Below are positions 50,178-58,915 of a stretch of 64,000 nt of DNA, piece by piece. The stretch's first letter is position 1. Each line of letters begins with the position of its first letter. The position numbers were made by a program, and so were the translations under genes. The stretch is from Providencia hangzhouensis (GTDB lineage Bacteria; Pseudomonadota; Gammaproteobacteria; Enterobacterales; Enterobacteriaceae), in NCBI RefSeq assembly GCF_029193595.2, contig NZ_CP135052.1:2480001-2544000 (forward strand), in the 5' to 3' direction. A model generated the notes under the pieces. It saw nothing but the letters and a program-made list of their open reading frames with translations, was not told where the DNA came from and did not search any database.

Positions 50178-50876
50178 TTATTCACGACCAGGCAATTTTT
50201 TCCATGTAACTTCATTACGCAGGTAAGTAGGTTCAACATTTTCAACGGCAACCACTTTTCCCTGTTGCCATAATTGAGCAGCAATGGGTAACATATCTTG
50301 CGCATCAGGCAGCGTAATATGACTGTTAGCTAATGTAATTGATGCATTCAACAATGAGGGATATGCCTCCCACCCAGTACCTGCATAACCCCACAGCCCT
50401 GAAAGCCCTGTCACTTTGCTCTTAAAATCGTCGGGAAGTAGAACTGCTTCAGTTTCTTCACCTAACCATTGGCCTGCGGATGTTCGCTGATATTGGGCAC
50501 AATAGATTTCTGACATCCGTGCATCAATAGCCACTAATACCTGATGATGCCCCATTATACGAAAGGCGCCTTCAGCAAGTGTCATTAAAGAGGAAACGCC
50601 AATCATGGGCAAATTAGCCCCTAGTGCTAACCCTTGTGCAATACCAACACCAATACGAACCCCCGTAAAACTACCAGGACCACGCCCGAAAGCCAATGCA
50701 TCTAACTGGTTCAACCCCATCCCAGCTTCTGCAAGAACTTCCTCAACCATCGGTAAAATTTTTTGTGTGTGCTCTCGAGGAGAAATCGCGAAACGCGAAA
50801 TAATGTCACCTTCACACCAAAGTGCGACTGAACAGGCTTCTGTTGCTGTATCAACAGCAAGAATACGACTCGACAT
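50178..50876 (-). CDS. tsaB: tRNA t6A37 biosynthesis protein TsaB
   Basis: Scaffold of the TsaBDE complex that makes N6-threonylcarbamoyladenosine in ANN-decoding tRNAs. It has the ASKHA fold with [15 protein letters not shown] at the N-terminus, [20 protein letters not shown] as the TsaD-like signature, and MSEIYCAQY. 232 residues against 231 in E. coli. Located between yoaA and slp, the E. coli order (yeaZ). Confidence 0.96.
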   Translation of the reverse strand: MSSRILAVDTATEACSVALWCEGDIISRFAISPREHTQKILPMVEEVLAEAGMGLNQLDALAFGRGPGSFTGVRIGVGIAQGLALGANLPMIGVSSLMTLAEGAFRIMGHHQVLVAIDARMSEIYCAQYQRTSAGQWLGEETEAVLLPDDFKSKVTGLSGLWGYAGTGWEAYPSLLNASITLANSHITLPDAQDMLPIAAQLWQQGKVVAVENVEPTYLRNEVTWKKLPGRE

Positions 50877-50970
50877 GCCTAAACTCCGGCAAATTAATAG
50901 TTTCTGATTAAAAGATGCCGATTATATTAACATAAACGGCCGTAGGAATAGCAGAAAAACAAGGTGGGAT

Positions 50971-52896
50971 TTACCTCACTCTATTAACTTCTTGCCTTTT
51001 CTCTTCAAGAAATGCAATTGCTTTTTGTATACTTCTTGTTCGTGGTGATGGCGGAAGGCTACGTAAAAAAACCTCACCATAAGGGCGAGTCACTAAACGG
51101 TTATCACAAATAACGATGACACCATAATCACTAGTGTCTCGAATTAGCCGCCCTACACCTTGCTTTAAAGTAATAACTGCATCTGGTAATTGGACATCCG
51201 AGAATGGATCTCCACCCCGTAATTCACAATCTTCGATGCGCGCTCTTAATAGCGGGTCATCAGGGGCAGTAAATGGGAGTTTATCGATAATGACACAAGT
51301 TAATTCATCACCTCGCACATCAACCCCCTCCCAAAAGCTACTAGTGGCAACTAAAACAGCATTCCCCGCAGCAATAAACTGAGATAACAGTTTGTTTTTA
51401 CTGCTTTCCCCTTGCATTAGAACCGGTAATGTCAATGAAGATTTAAATTCCTCGGCCAATTCACGCATCATCAGGTGTGATGTACATAAAAAGAAGCAAC
51501 GTCCCTGATTTTTTTCAATCATAGGTCGTAGCATGGTTGCCAATTTTTGTGCGAGGCCTCGTTGATTGAGTTCGGGTAAAAAACGCGGAACACATAATAA
51601 AGTTTGGCTTTGATAATCAAATGGGCTGGCTAATAATAGCGTTTTTGCCATGGCTAGACCTAAACGGTCAGTGAAGTGACTTAGTTTTTCATTTACCGAC
51701 AAAGTTGCTGATGTAAATACCCAACTGGCTGGCGTACTTGCGATCATTTCGCTGAATTTATCTGCAACCGTTAATGGCGTTAGTGCCAGTAAAAAATGGC
51801 GACCATAACTTTCAAACCAATAGCTGTAGCCTGCAATTGTCACATCTTTTAAACGGTTCAAACGATTTCGGTAAATAGTAACACGCTCAAAAATAGAGTC
51901 TAAGCTCTGTGAACGGCCCAAAGTGGTTTTGATCACTTCATAACAAAGTTCAAGAGAATCATCAAGTAATGTCAATGCCCTTTGTACTTCAGGGCGCTTT
52001 AGTAAATCACGTAAATTGCCACGAAAACTGTTTTCCCCCAAATTGAGCCGGAAATCTAGCGTACTTTGAGTGAGCCTATCTGCACTTTTTTGCAGTTGCA
52101 CTTGGTCTTTTAACTCAGTTCGATAGGCCATAATCATATCACGTGCCAGATCAAGCAATTGGCGACTACTTAGTTGCTGACCAAAATATTGGCTGGCTAT
52201 ATCAGGAATTTGGTGCGCTTCATCAAAAATCATGACCTCTGCTTGGGGAATTAATTCTCCAAAACCTGTATCTTTCACGACTCTATCAGCCATAAATAAA
52301 TGGTGATTCACAACGACAATATCCGCTTCTAAAGCTTTACGTCGTGCTTTTAAGACAAAACATTCTTGATAACGTGGGCAATCACTTCCAAGACAATTAT
52401 CATTGGTGCTAGTCACTAACGGCCAAACAGGGCTGTCCTCCGCAATATCATGACAAGTGCTCGTATCACCTAGCTCAGATTCAATGGACCAACTGCGTAA
52501 CCTCACAACAGCGGACAATATTTCCGGCTCAAGACTACCACCACCAAGGGATTGTTGGTCTAATCGCTCTAAACATAAATAATTCGAACGCCCTTTTAAT
52601 AACGCGGTCCGTCCAGTGTAATTCATCGCATCAATAATTGTCGGTAAGTCTCGGTGATACAGTTGATCTTGTAAGGCTTTTGATCCCGTTGAAACAATGA
52701 CTTTTTTTCCACTACGCAATGCAGGAACTAAATAAGCATATGTTTTTCCTGTTCCAGTACCCGCTTCCGCCACCAGCACATGCTGCTGCTCAATCGACTC
52801 GGTTACTGCATTCGACATCGTAACTTGTGCTTCTCGAGGCTGAAAACCAGGAATTGTTCTGGCTAAAAAGCCATCCGCAGAAAAATCGTCGTGCAC
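50971..52896 (-). CDS. yoaA: DinG-family helicase YoaA
   Basis: XPD/DinG-type iron-sulfur helicase of 641 residues (636 in E. coli), linked to replication repair with the HolC (chi) subunit. Walker A is AEAGTGTGKTYAYLV at about 43-57; the [4Fe-4S] ligands lie in CLGSDCPRYQECF; the DEAH box is DEAHQIPDIASQ; the motif VI-like segment is LKQGVGRLIRDTSDYG. Transcribed alone, divergent from yoaB. Confidence 0.95.
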   Translation of the reverse strand: MHDDFSADGFLARTIPGFQPREAQVTMSNAVTESIEQQHVLVAEAGTGTGKTYAYLVPALRSGKKVIVSTGSKALQDQLYHRDLPTIIDAMNYTGRTALLKGRSNYLCLERLDQQSLGGGSLEPEILSAVVRLRSWSIESELGDTSTCHDIAEDSPVWPLVTSTNDNCLGSDCPRYQECFVLKARRKALEADIVVVNHHLFMADRVVKDTGFGELIPQAEVMIFDEAHQIPDIASQYFGQQLSSRQLLDLARDMIMAYRTELKDQVQLQKSADRLTQSTLDFRLNLGENSFRGNLRDLLKRPEVQRALTLLDDSLELCYEVIKTTLGRSQSLDSIFERVTIYRNRLNRLKDVTIAGYSYWFESYGRHFLLALTPLTVADKFSEMIASTPASWVFTSATLSVNEKLSHFTDRLGLAMAKTLLLASPFDYQSQTLLCVPRFLPELNQRGLAQKLATMLRPMIEKNQGRCFFLCTSHLMMRELAEEFKSSLTLPVLMQGESSKNKLLSQFIAAGNAVLVATSSFWEGVDVRGDELTCVIIDKLPFTAPDDPLLRARIEDCELRGGDPFSDVQLPDAVITLKQGVGRLIRDTSDYGVIVICDNRLVTRPYGEVFLRSLPPSPRTRSIQKAIAFLEEKRQEVNRVR

Positions 52897-53045
52897 TACA
52901 TGACCTATTTATTAGGAATAATGAGGGCACACTTTACCATGAGTTTCTTAACCCTGCTTAGGTAATTATTACTTCGTTGAACAACTGATTTTCATCCAGC
53001 CTGCAAACTGTTATTCTTGAGCCACATGTATAATAAGGAATAATT

Positions 53046-53393
53046 ATGACTATCAAACGTATTGACCCTGATAATCGTTGGTCTGAAGCTGTCATTCACA
53101 ATAATGTAATTTACTACACCAGTGTTCCTGAAAACCTTGACGCTGATATTGTTGCTCAAACAGCAAACACGCTCGCGGCAATTGATGTCATGCTTGAACG
53201 TGTTGGTTCAGACAAAAGTAAAATTCTTGATGCCACCATTTTTCTTGCTGATAAAGCCGATTTTGCTGGTATGAACCAAGCATGGGATGCATGGGTTGTT
53301 GCTGGAAGCGCACCTGTCCGTTGTACTGTCCAAGCATTACTGATGAAGCCAGAATATAAAGTTGAAATTAAGATTGTTGCAGCAATTGATTGA
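53046..53393 (+). CDS. yoaB: RidA/YjgF family protein YoaB
   Basis: Small cytoplasmic protein of 115 residues in the RidA superfamily, close to E. coli YoaB (VIHNNVIYYTSVPENLDADIVAQTANTL, VRCTVQALLMKPEYKVEIKIVA). The arginine needed for imine deaminase activity is present in PVRCTV. It probably hydrolyses reactive enamine or imine intermediates. Divergent from yoaA. Confidence 0.93.
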   Translation: MTIKRIDPDNRWSEAVIHNNVIYYTSVPENLDADIVAQTANTLAAIDVMLERVGSDKSKILDATIFLADKADFAGMNQAWDAWVVAGSAPVRCTVQALLMKPEYKVEIKIVAAID

Positions 53394-53410
53394 TTAAACA
53401 GGTTTTGCTT

Positions 53411-53444
53411 TGCATAAAAATGGGCGCCAATTATTAGCGCCCAT
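53411..53444 (-). terminator. Probable terminator of mdtJI
   Basis: Stem ATGGGCGC (53420-53427) with GCGCCCAT (53437-53444), followed on the reverse strand by TTTTATGC. It lies after the ERIC repeat downstream of mdtI and could also end yoaB. Confidence 0.6.
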
Positions 53445-53452
53445 CCATGCTC

Positions 53453-53570
53453 TAAATAGTTTGTGATGTCGCTAGGCGGCAAGTGAGTTAATCCCTTGGG
53501 GCATACATAAGTATGTGACTAGGGTTAACGAATGTAGCCAACAACGCGACACTGCAAAATATGACGAGCA
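53453..53570. repeat. ERIC (enterobacterial repetitive intergenic consensus) element
   Basis: The 118-base imperfect palindrome follows the ERIC consensus. Landmark stretches are GGCGGCAAGTGAGTTAATCC, then CATACATAAGTATGTGACTA at the centre, and GTAGCCAACAACGCGACAC toward the right end. ERIC elements are non-autonomous repeats (MITE-like) that fold into long RNA hairpins. It abuts the mdtI stop codon at 53571, so it would be transcribed in the 3' end of the mdtJI mRNA. Confidence 0.85.
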
Positions 53571-53903
53571 TTACGACATCTTGATGAGAACCATTCCTAG
53601 TAGCAATAACACAATCCCTCCCCAGCCTTTATAATTTAGCCGTTGATTGAAAAGTATCCAACCTGCTGCTACTGTCGCGATAATCCCGAATGCTCCCCAT
53701 AATGCATAGGCAATTGAAAGTTCGATTCCTTTTACTGCTTGCGCTAATGCACTGAAAGCTCCGAGTACCGCAATTAGAGAAAGAATACCTATCCAGTATC
53801 GTTTAAACCCATTCGACATTTTTAACAAAATGTTGGCTGCGATTTCTAATATGACTGCTAGGATCAAAAACGCAGCATGCCACCATTCAAAATGACTGGC
53901 CAT
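53571..53903 (-). CDS. mdtI: Spermidine export protein MdtI (SMR family)
   Basis: Inner-membrane small multidrug resistance protein acting with MdtJ as a spermidine exporter. The 110 residues (109 in E. coli) start at ATG 53903, with GGAGGC inside the mdtJ end as ribosome site; a longer TTG reading from 53933 overlaps mdtJ and is not supported. Four helices; the key glutamate is in [13 protein letters not shown]. Separated from mdtJ by one base. Confidence 0.95.
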   Translation of the reverse strand: MASHFEWWHAAFLILAVILEIAANILLKMSNGFKRYWIGILSLIAVLGAFSALAQAVKGIELSIAYALWGAFGIIATVAAGWILFNQRLNYKGWGGIVLLLLGMVLIKMS

Positions 53904-53904
53904 A

Positions 53905-54333
53905 TTACGCCTCCGACTTAGCTTCGCGTCCAACTAAAGCATTTGTTTTGGCTGCATTGACCGCGTTTTGTGTAACTTGTTTTACTTTTTGTGCAGATTG
54001 ACGAACGGTGGTTTTCTTGGTGCCTGATTTAATCAGTCCAATACCGGTGATAAGTAATACTAACCCCCCAATTTTCATCGGTGATAGCGTTTCTCCAAAC
54101 CACATGACACTAAATGTTGTGATAAAAAGGATACCGATACCTTCCCATAGTGCATAGGCGACACCTAATGCCACTTTTTTAACTGCAACAGCAAGTAAAA
54201 TGTATGATGTTGCTATCATCACATACATCACGACCATACCAGTAAAATCACCACTGACGCTGGCATGTTTCATTGATAGTGTACCGATAACTTCAGTTAC
54301 GATAGCTAATACTAAAAATATCCAGTAAATCAT
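53905..54333 (-). CDS. mdtJ: Spermidine export protein MdtJ (SMR family)
   Basis: Partner of MdtI. The four-helix SMR core ([20 protein letters not shown] with the essential Glu, then [19 protein letters not shown]) matches E. coli MdtJ (121 residues). The protein is 142 residues because of an extended basic, polar cytoplasmic tail ([20 protein letters not shown]). First gene of mdtJI; a candidate leader ORF lies 120 bases upstream. Confidence 0.94.
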   Translation of the reverse strand: MIYWIFLVLAIVTEVIGTLSMKHASVSGDFTGMVVMYVMIATSYILLAVAVKKVALGVAYALWEGIGILFITTFSVMWFGETLSPMKIGGLVLLITGIGLIKSGTKKTTVRQSAQKVKQVTQNAVNAAKTNALVGREAKSEA

Positions 54334-54453
54334 TATAATATCTCTCTATATACAGCCACGTAATAGCCTATTTTTTGTACAGATAAAAAATACAGATTAC
54401 TATTGCGTAGTTGTTGAAAATTCAAATAAATAACAACGTGTTGCTGAGTTTAT

Positions 54454-54648
54454 TCAGCGAAATGAATAATCGAGAGAGACGCTATAATGCACCACACCAG
54501 TAGTGTTCACTGGAAAGGATAGCTGAAAGGAAAAGCCTGTGTGTCGTTCTTTTTTGGGACTTGCTGATCTTGCCGCTAGTTGAGCTAAGCATGATATCTT
54601 ATTCTTTTCATCAGGTAGACATCTACCCAATTTACTCCGAACCCTCAT
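54454..54648 (-). CDS. Candidate leader ORF upstream of mdtJI
   Basis: 64-codon ORF on the mdtJ strand (MRVRSKLGRCLPDE and onward, ending YSVSLDYSFR), 120 bases before mdtJ. It is basic and not hydrophobic. E. coli mdtJI has an upstream ORF (mdtU) whose translation is needed for spermidine-responsive expression, so the position suggests an analogue; sequence homology could not be checked. The stop codon lies in a GCTGA-TCAGC hairpin. No good ribosome site, so the true start may differ. Confidence 0.38.
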   Translation of the reverse strand: MRVRSKLGRCLPDEKNKISCLAQLAARSASPKKERHTGFSFQLSFPVNTTGVVHYSVSLDYSFR

Positions 54649-54967
54649 GTTGATAGTTAATTTCAGTTTGTTTTTAACATGCCAAATTTATTAAGTCAAT
54701 GAATATAAACATTTTTTGCATTGAATAAAAATATGCATAACTATTCATTAATATGCTAATCAACCCTTGAGCTATCAACTATTGCGCGAATAAACAAGCG
54801 ATGATGATAAATTTTTCACTGGAATTATTTTATAAAAAAATCTCTTTTTTCCACTTTTCATGCTCTCGTCACGCCTTAACTAAGCTATTCGATTTTTAGC
54901 ATTGACAACCTGATTGAACAAGCTTCTTATAGTAGCTATATGATTGTAATATGCCGAAGAGAGAGCC
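54649..54967. promoter_or_regulatory. Divergent promoter region mdtJ leader / pdxK
   Basis: No gene over 30 codons apart from the leader. A pdxK promoter candidate is TTGAAC (54914-54919), 17 bases, TATATG (54937-54942). The remainder is AT-rich. Confidence 0.4.
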
Positions 54968-55816
54968 ATGAACGCCTTTAGCCTTACCTCCAATAGTTTC
55001 CAAAATTCCGCTGATGCAACGCCATTACCTTATGATGTTATTTCAATTCAGTCACAAGTTATTTATGGCAGTGTTGGAAATAGCATTGCCGTTCCAGCCT
55101 TGACAGAACAAGGTTTACGTGTTGCGGCAGTACCTACTGTAGTACTTAGTAATACGCCTCACTATACAACTTGTTATGGTGGTGAGTTGCCTGGTGAGTG
55201 GTTTCGTGGTTATTTAAACGGTTTTGTTGAGCGGGGTAGCTTAAATTCTGTGAGAGCTATTTTGACTGGTTATCTAGGTTCCCCAGAAAAAGCCCAAGAC
55301 TTAGCAAACTGGTTAACTCTAGTTCGTAAAGAAAGAACGGCACTACCGGTTATTGTTGACCCAGTCATGGGAGATGAAGACAGCGGTTTTTATATTCCAC
55401 CCGAAATTGCCGAGGTATACCGCGATAAAGTCATTCCTTTAGCTACAGGTATTATTCCAAACAAATTCGAGCTCATGACGTTAAGTGGCAAACAAGTCCA
55501 TAACTTGGATGATGCTACGGCTGCAGCCCGTAGCTTATTAAAGGGAAATACACAGTGGGTAATCATCACAAGTGCTTTCCAGCCTGATGACGACAACATT
55601 GAAGTCGTTTGTGTTACCCAAGATAACGTGACCGTAATCCGCCACAAACGTTACCCTGTCACACCAAAAGGAACGGGGGATTTATTTGGTGCTGAACTCA
55701 CCGCTCAGTTATTAGCGGGACTATCCGTTCCTGATGCCGCTAAAATGGCATGTTTACGCATCGAGCAAGCGATTATCCATATGGCAGCGACAGGACGTAG
55801 CGAATTAATCCTTTAA
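54968..55816 (+). CDS. pdxK: Pyridoxine/pyridoxal/pyridoxamine kinase
   Basis: Cytoplasmic ribokinase-fold enzyme that phosphorylates B6 vitamers in salvage. It fits PdxK rather than PdxY: ISIQSQVIYGSVGNSIAVPAL, NTPHYTTCYGG, DPVMGDEDSGFY and the KGTGDLFGAEL anion-hole/catalytic segment with the catalytic aspartate. 282 residues against 283 in E. coli. GAGAGAG is the ribosome site. Monocistronic, convergent with zwf. Confidence 0.94.
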   Translation: MNAFSLTSNSFQNSADATPLPYDVISIQSQVIYGSVGNSIAVPALTEQGLRVAAVPTVVLSNTPHYTTCYGGELPGEWFRGYLNGFVERGSLNSVRAILTGYLGSPEKAQDLANWLTLVRKERTALPVIVDPVMGDEDSGFYIPPEIAEVYRDKVIPLATGIIPNKFELMTLSGKQVHNLDDATAAARSLLKGNTQWVIITSAFQPDDDNIEVVCVTQDNVTVIRHKRYPVTPKGTGDLFGAELTAQLLAGLSVPDAAKMACLRIEQAIIHMAATGRSELIL

Positions 55817-55857
55817 TATCCTATGTAGCCATACCTAACAATATGATAAACAAAGAT

Positions 55858-55883
55858 AAATGGCGGGATTACCCCGCCATTTT
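55858..55883. terminator. Bidirectional terminator between pdxK and zwf
   Basis: Stem ATGGCGGG (55860-55867) with CCCGCCAT (55873-55880), flanked by A and T tracts, between convergent genes. Confidence 0.8.
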
Positions 55884-55921
55884 AGTCAATATACTACCTA
55901 ATATTTCAAATATTGATAATA

Positions 55922-57397
55922 CTATTCAAACTCATTCCATGAACGGCCATCGCGTGCGATCATCGCAACAGATGCAATCGGCCCCCAGGTCCCTGCTTGA
56001 TATGGCTTAGGCGCTTCATTGTCCATTGCCCATGCATCTATAATAGAATCAACAAATTTCCATGCTTCTTCTACTTCATCGCGGCGAACAAACAGTGCTT
56101 GAATGCCACGCATGGCTTCAAGTAATAAACGCTCATAAGCATCTGCAAGGTGAGTCTGGTTGAAAGTTTCAGAGAAACTTAAATCCAATTTAGTGGTTTG
56201 TAAACGATGTTTATGATCAAGGCCTGGCGCCTTATTCATAATTTCAATATCAATCCCTTCATCAGGCTGCAAACGAATAGTTAATTTATTCTGAGGCAGG
56301 TCTTGATAACTTTCAGAGAAAATATTCAATGCTGGTTTTTTAAAATAAACAACAACTTCAGAACATTTTGCAGGTAGGCGCTTACCCGTACGTAAATAGA
56401 AAGGTACACCTGCCCAACGCCAATCATCGATATCAACACGCAAAGCAACGAATGACTCGGTCATGCTTTGCTTATTCGCCCCCTCTTCTTCTAGATATCC
56501 AGGGACTTTTTTGCCTTGAACAAAACCTGAGGTATATTGCCCTCGTACTGCCTTTTCACGCACATTTGTATGGTCGATACGACGTAAAGAACGTAAGACT
56601 TTCACTTTTTCATCGCGAATACGGTCAGTGGTTAAATCTGCCGGTGGTGACATGGCTATCATCGTTAAGATTTGCAATAAGTGGTTTTGTACCATATCAC
56701 GCATTTGGCCTGCTTGGTCGAAATACCCCCAACGACCTTCGATTCCTACTTCTTCTGCAACCGTGATTTGGACATGATCAATAGTGCGATTGTCCCAGTT
56801 ATTGATAAATAACGAGTTTGCAAAACGCAATGCGAGTAAGTTTAAAACAGTTTCTTTACCAAGATAGTGGTCAATACGATAGACTTGGCTTTCATCAAAA
56901 TACTTCGCCACTTCATTATTAATTTCTTGTGACGACGCTAAATCCGTTCCCAGTGGTTTTTCCATGACAACGCGATTTGGCTTTTTATTTAATTTAGCAT
57001 GGCCCAACCCTTGACACATAGCACCAAAAGTACTCGGTGGCATAGCAAAGTAATGGATAGCAGGTTGTGCATCTTGTTTTAACATTTCAGCTAAACGCAC
57101 AAAACTTTCAGTCTGGTTAACGTCTAAGTTACAAAAATCCAAGCGAGCGCTTAATTTTTCCCACAATGCTGAATCGAGATCTTCTTTTAAGAACTTATCT
57201 AACGCTTCTTTGACAAAGTGGACGTAATCATCTTGACTCCATTCAGCACGACCGACACCAATAATGCGTGTGTCTGGATGAATGTAACCTGCTTTCTCTA
57301 ACTGATAAAGCGATGGCAACAGCTTACGACGAGCGAGGTCTCCCTTGGTGCCAAAAATAATTAAGTCACAAGCTTGAGCAGCATTATGTACCGCCAT
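55922..57397 (-). CDS. zwf: Glucose-6-phosphate 1-dehydrogenase
   Basis: First enzyme of the oxidative pentose phosphate pathway, producing NADPH. Starting at ATG 57397 with AGGAGAACC upstream gives 491 residues, the E. coli length; the longer reading from 57412 is unsupported. Nucleotide fold FGTKGDLARRKLLPSLYQL, substrate-site signature RIDHYLGKETV, and EKPLGTD are present. Divergent from its regulator hexR. Confidence 0.97.
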   Translation of the reverse strand: MAVHNAAQACDLIIFGTKGDLARRKLLPSLYQLEKAGYIHPDTRIIGVGRAEWSQDDYVHFVKEALDKFLKEDLDSALWEKLSARLDFCNLDVNQTESFVRLAEMLKQDAQPAIHYFAMPPSTFGAMCQGLGHAKLNKKPNRVVMEKPLGTDLASSQEINNEVAKYFDESQVYRIDHYLGKETVLNLLALRFANSLFINNWDNRTIDHVQITVAEEVGIEGRWGYFDQAGQMRDMVQNHLLQILTMIAMSPPADLTTDRIRDEKVKVLRSLRRIDHTNVREKAVRGQYTSGFVQGKKVPGYLEEEGANKQSMTESFVALRVDIDDWRWAGVPFYLRTGKRLPAKCSEVVVYFKKPALNIFSESYQDLPQNKLTIRLQPDEGIDIEIMNKAPGLDHKHRLQTTKLDLSFSETFNQTHLADAYERLLLEAMRGIQALFVRRDEVEEAWKFVDSIIDAWAMDNEAPKPYQAGTWGPIASVAMIARDGRSWNEFE

Positions 57398-57823
57398 ATT
57401 GGTTCTCCTCAATTTGCGGAATGTAAGACCTAACTAGGATAGGCCTTATTGTAATTTTGTTAAAATTAGCCCTAATTCCGCTAATGTACCCTGTTGCTAG
57501 TGCCCAGTAAATGTTCATGATACCGATCACAGTTTTTATGATGAAAAAAACAACATATTGTCTGTTTAATCTTATGTTACACACTGAATAATTTTTAGTG
57601 TATTAAAAAGATGCGATTTAACTGAATGGAGACAGCTTCCGTAAAAAAATAACAAAATAAGTAGGATGTTTACTATTCTGAAAATTAGATACGGGTCAAA
57701 GTTTCATAAAAAGCTGCTACTTATCACCTGTATTCAGATAGCTTACATATCATACATAGTATATTTTCACTCTCTATTACGACATCACAGCAAGAAATTT
57801 AAAATCAATAATAGGATAACGTG
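57398..57823. promoter_or_regulatory. Divergent zwf / hexR promoter region with HexR-like box
   Basis: The site TGTAATTTTGTTAAA (57450-57464) agrees with the HexR palindrome TGTAATTAAATTACA at 11 of 15 positions, in the zwf promoter, where HexR represses in gamma-proteobacteria. No gene is present. A weaker dyad CACTGAATA to TTTTAGTG lies near 57580-57600. Confidence 0.5.
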
Positions 57824-57856
57824 ATGACTCAAAAATTTCTCCTTTCGATGAAATAG
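57824..57856 (+). CDS. Possible 10-codon leader ORF of hexR
   Basis: ATG 57824 is preceded by a good ribosome site (AGGATAAC) and reads MTQKFLLSMK, then stops 13 bases before the hexR ATG. hexR itself has only a weak ribosome site, so translation could be coupled. Confidence 0.33.
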   Translation: MTQKFLLSMK

Positions 57857-57869
57857 GCGCTTTTGCTAT

Positions 57870-58715
57870 ATGAATATTTTAGAACAAATGAAGACAAGTC
57901 TCGATTTTTTAAGTAAATCAGAAAAAAAGGTGGCTGAGGTTATTCTAGGTATGCCACAAAATGCCATTCATCTCAGTATCGCCACACTCGCGCAATTAGC
58001 TGATGTTAGCGAGCCAACAGTAAACCGATTTTGTCGAAAAATGGATACGAAAGGATTCCCTGATTTTAAATTACGATTAGCACAAAACTTAGCCAACGGC
58101 ACCCCCTATATTAACCGCCATATAGAAGAAACCGATACAGTAAATACCTATACTCATAAGATTTTTGAATCTGCTATGGCTGGATTAGATAATGTAAAAC
58201 ACACATTAGATATCAGTGCAATTAATCGTGCTGTTGATTTATTAACTCAAGCTCGGAAAATCAGTTTTTTTGGCTTTGGTGCCTCTGCTGCTGTCGCACA
58301 CGACGCAATGAATAAGTTTTTCCGCTTTAATATTCCTGTCATATACTTCGATGATATTGTCATGCAACGTATGAGCTGTATCAATAGTAATGAAGGAGAT
58401 GTTATTGTGCTCATTTCCCATACAGGAAGAACCAAAGCATTAGTTGATATGGCACGTTTAGCACGGGAAAATGACGCGACTATAATTGCAATTACCTCAG
58501 AAAACTCACCTCTCTCTCAAGCCGCTTCCTTATCTATCATTATTGATGTTCCTGAAGATACTGATATCTATATGCCAATGGTATCAAGAATGGCGCAGCT
58601 CGCTGTCATTGATGTACTAACAACAGGTTTTACGTTAAGAAGAGGTGAAAAATTTAGAGATAACTTGAAGCGCGTCAAAGAAGCATTACGTGATTCGCGG
58701 TTTGATAGCATCTAA
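57870..58715 (+). CDS. hexR: RpiR-family regulator HexR
   Basis: Transcription factor that senses 2-keto-3-deoxy-6-phosphogluconate and controls zwf, edd/eda and other central carbon genes. The N-terminal RpiR helix-turn-helix (ATLAQLADVSEPTVNRFCRKM) is followed by a SIS sugar-phosphate domain (FFGFGASAAVAHDAMNKF, VIVLISHTGRTKALVD). 281 residues against 289 in E. coli. Located between zwf and pykA, the classic order. Confidence 0.95.
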   Translation: MNILEQMKTSLDFLSKSEKKVAEVILGMPQNAIHLSIATLAQLADVSEPTVNRFCRKMDTKGFPDFKLRLAQNLANGTPYINRHIEETDTVNTYTHKIFESAMAGLDNVKHTLDISAINRAVDLLTQARKISFFGFGASAAVAHDAMNKFFRFNIPVIYFDDIVMQRMSCINSNEGDVIVLISHTGRTKALVDMARLARENDATIIAITSENSPLSQAASLSIIIDVPEDTDIYMPMVSRMAQLAVIDVLTTGFTLRRGEKFRDNLKRVKEALRDSRFDSI

Positions 58716-58722
58716 AGGCAAT

Positions 58723-58806
58723 AAATTGGCTGTATAAATGCTTTTCTTTGCTTTTCAGGCTTTAATAGTTTTACAGACCTGATAGCATTAAGAAATTGGC
58801 TGTATA
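58723..58806 (+). repeat. Short direct repeat between hexR and pykA
   Basis: AAATTGGCTGTATA occurs at 58723-58736 and 58793-58806, each preceded by TGATAGCAT a short distance upstream (the first within the hexR end). The second copy overlaps a TATAAT (58804-58809) that could be the pykA -10. Confidence 0.6.
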
Positions 58807-58860
58807 TAATAGCTGTGCTCGTGTCAGCATCCCTATTTGCAGTAAACAGGTTTCGAAATG

Positions 58861-58879
58861 GAGTGAAATGGTTTCACTC
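58861..58879 (+). promoter_or_regulatory. Perfect palindrome in the pykA leader
   Basis: GAGTGAAA-TGG-TTTCACTC, then TTTTATC, 37 bases before the pykA start. It can act as an mRNA hairpin/attenuator or as a regulator site. Confidence 0.45.
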
Positions 58880-58915
58880 TTTTATCAACACCATTACAGG
58901 TCAACGGAGTAATAC

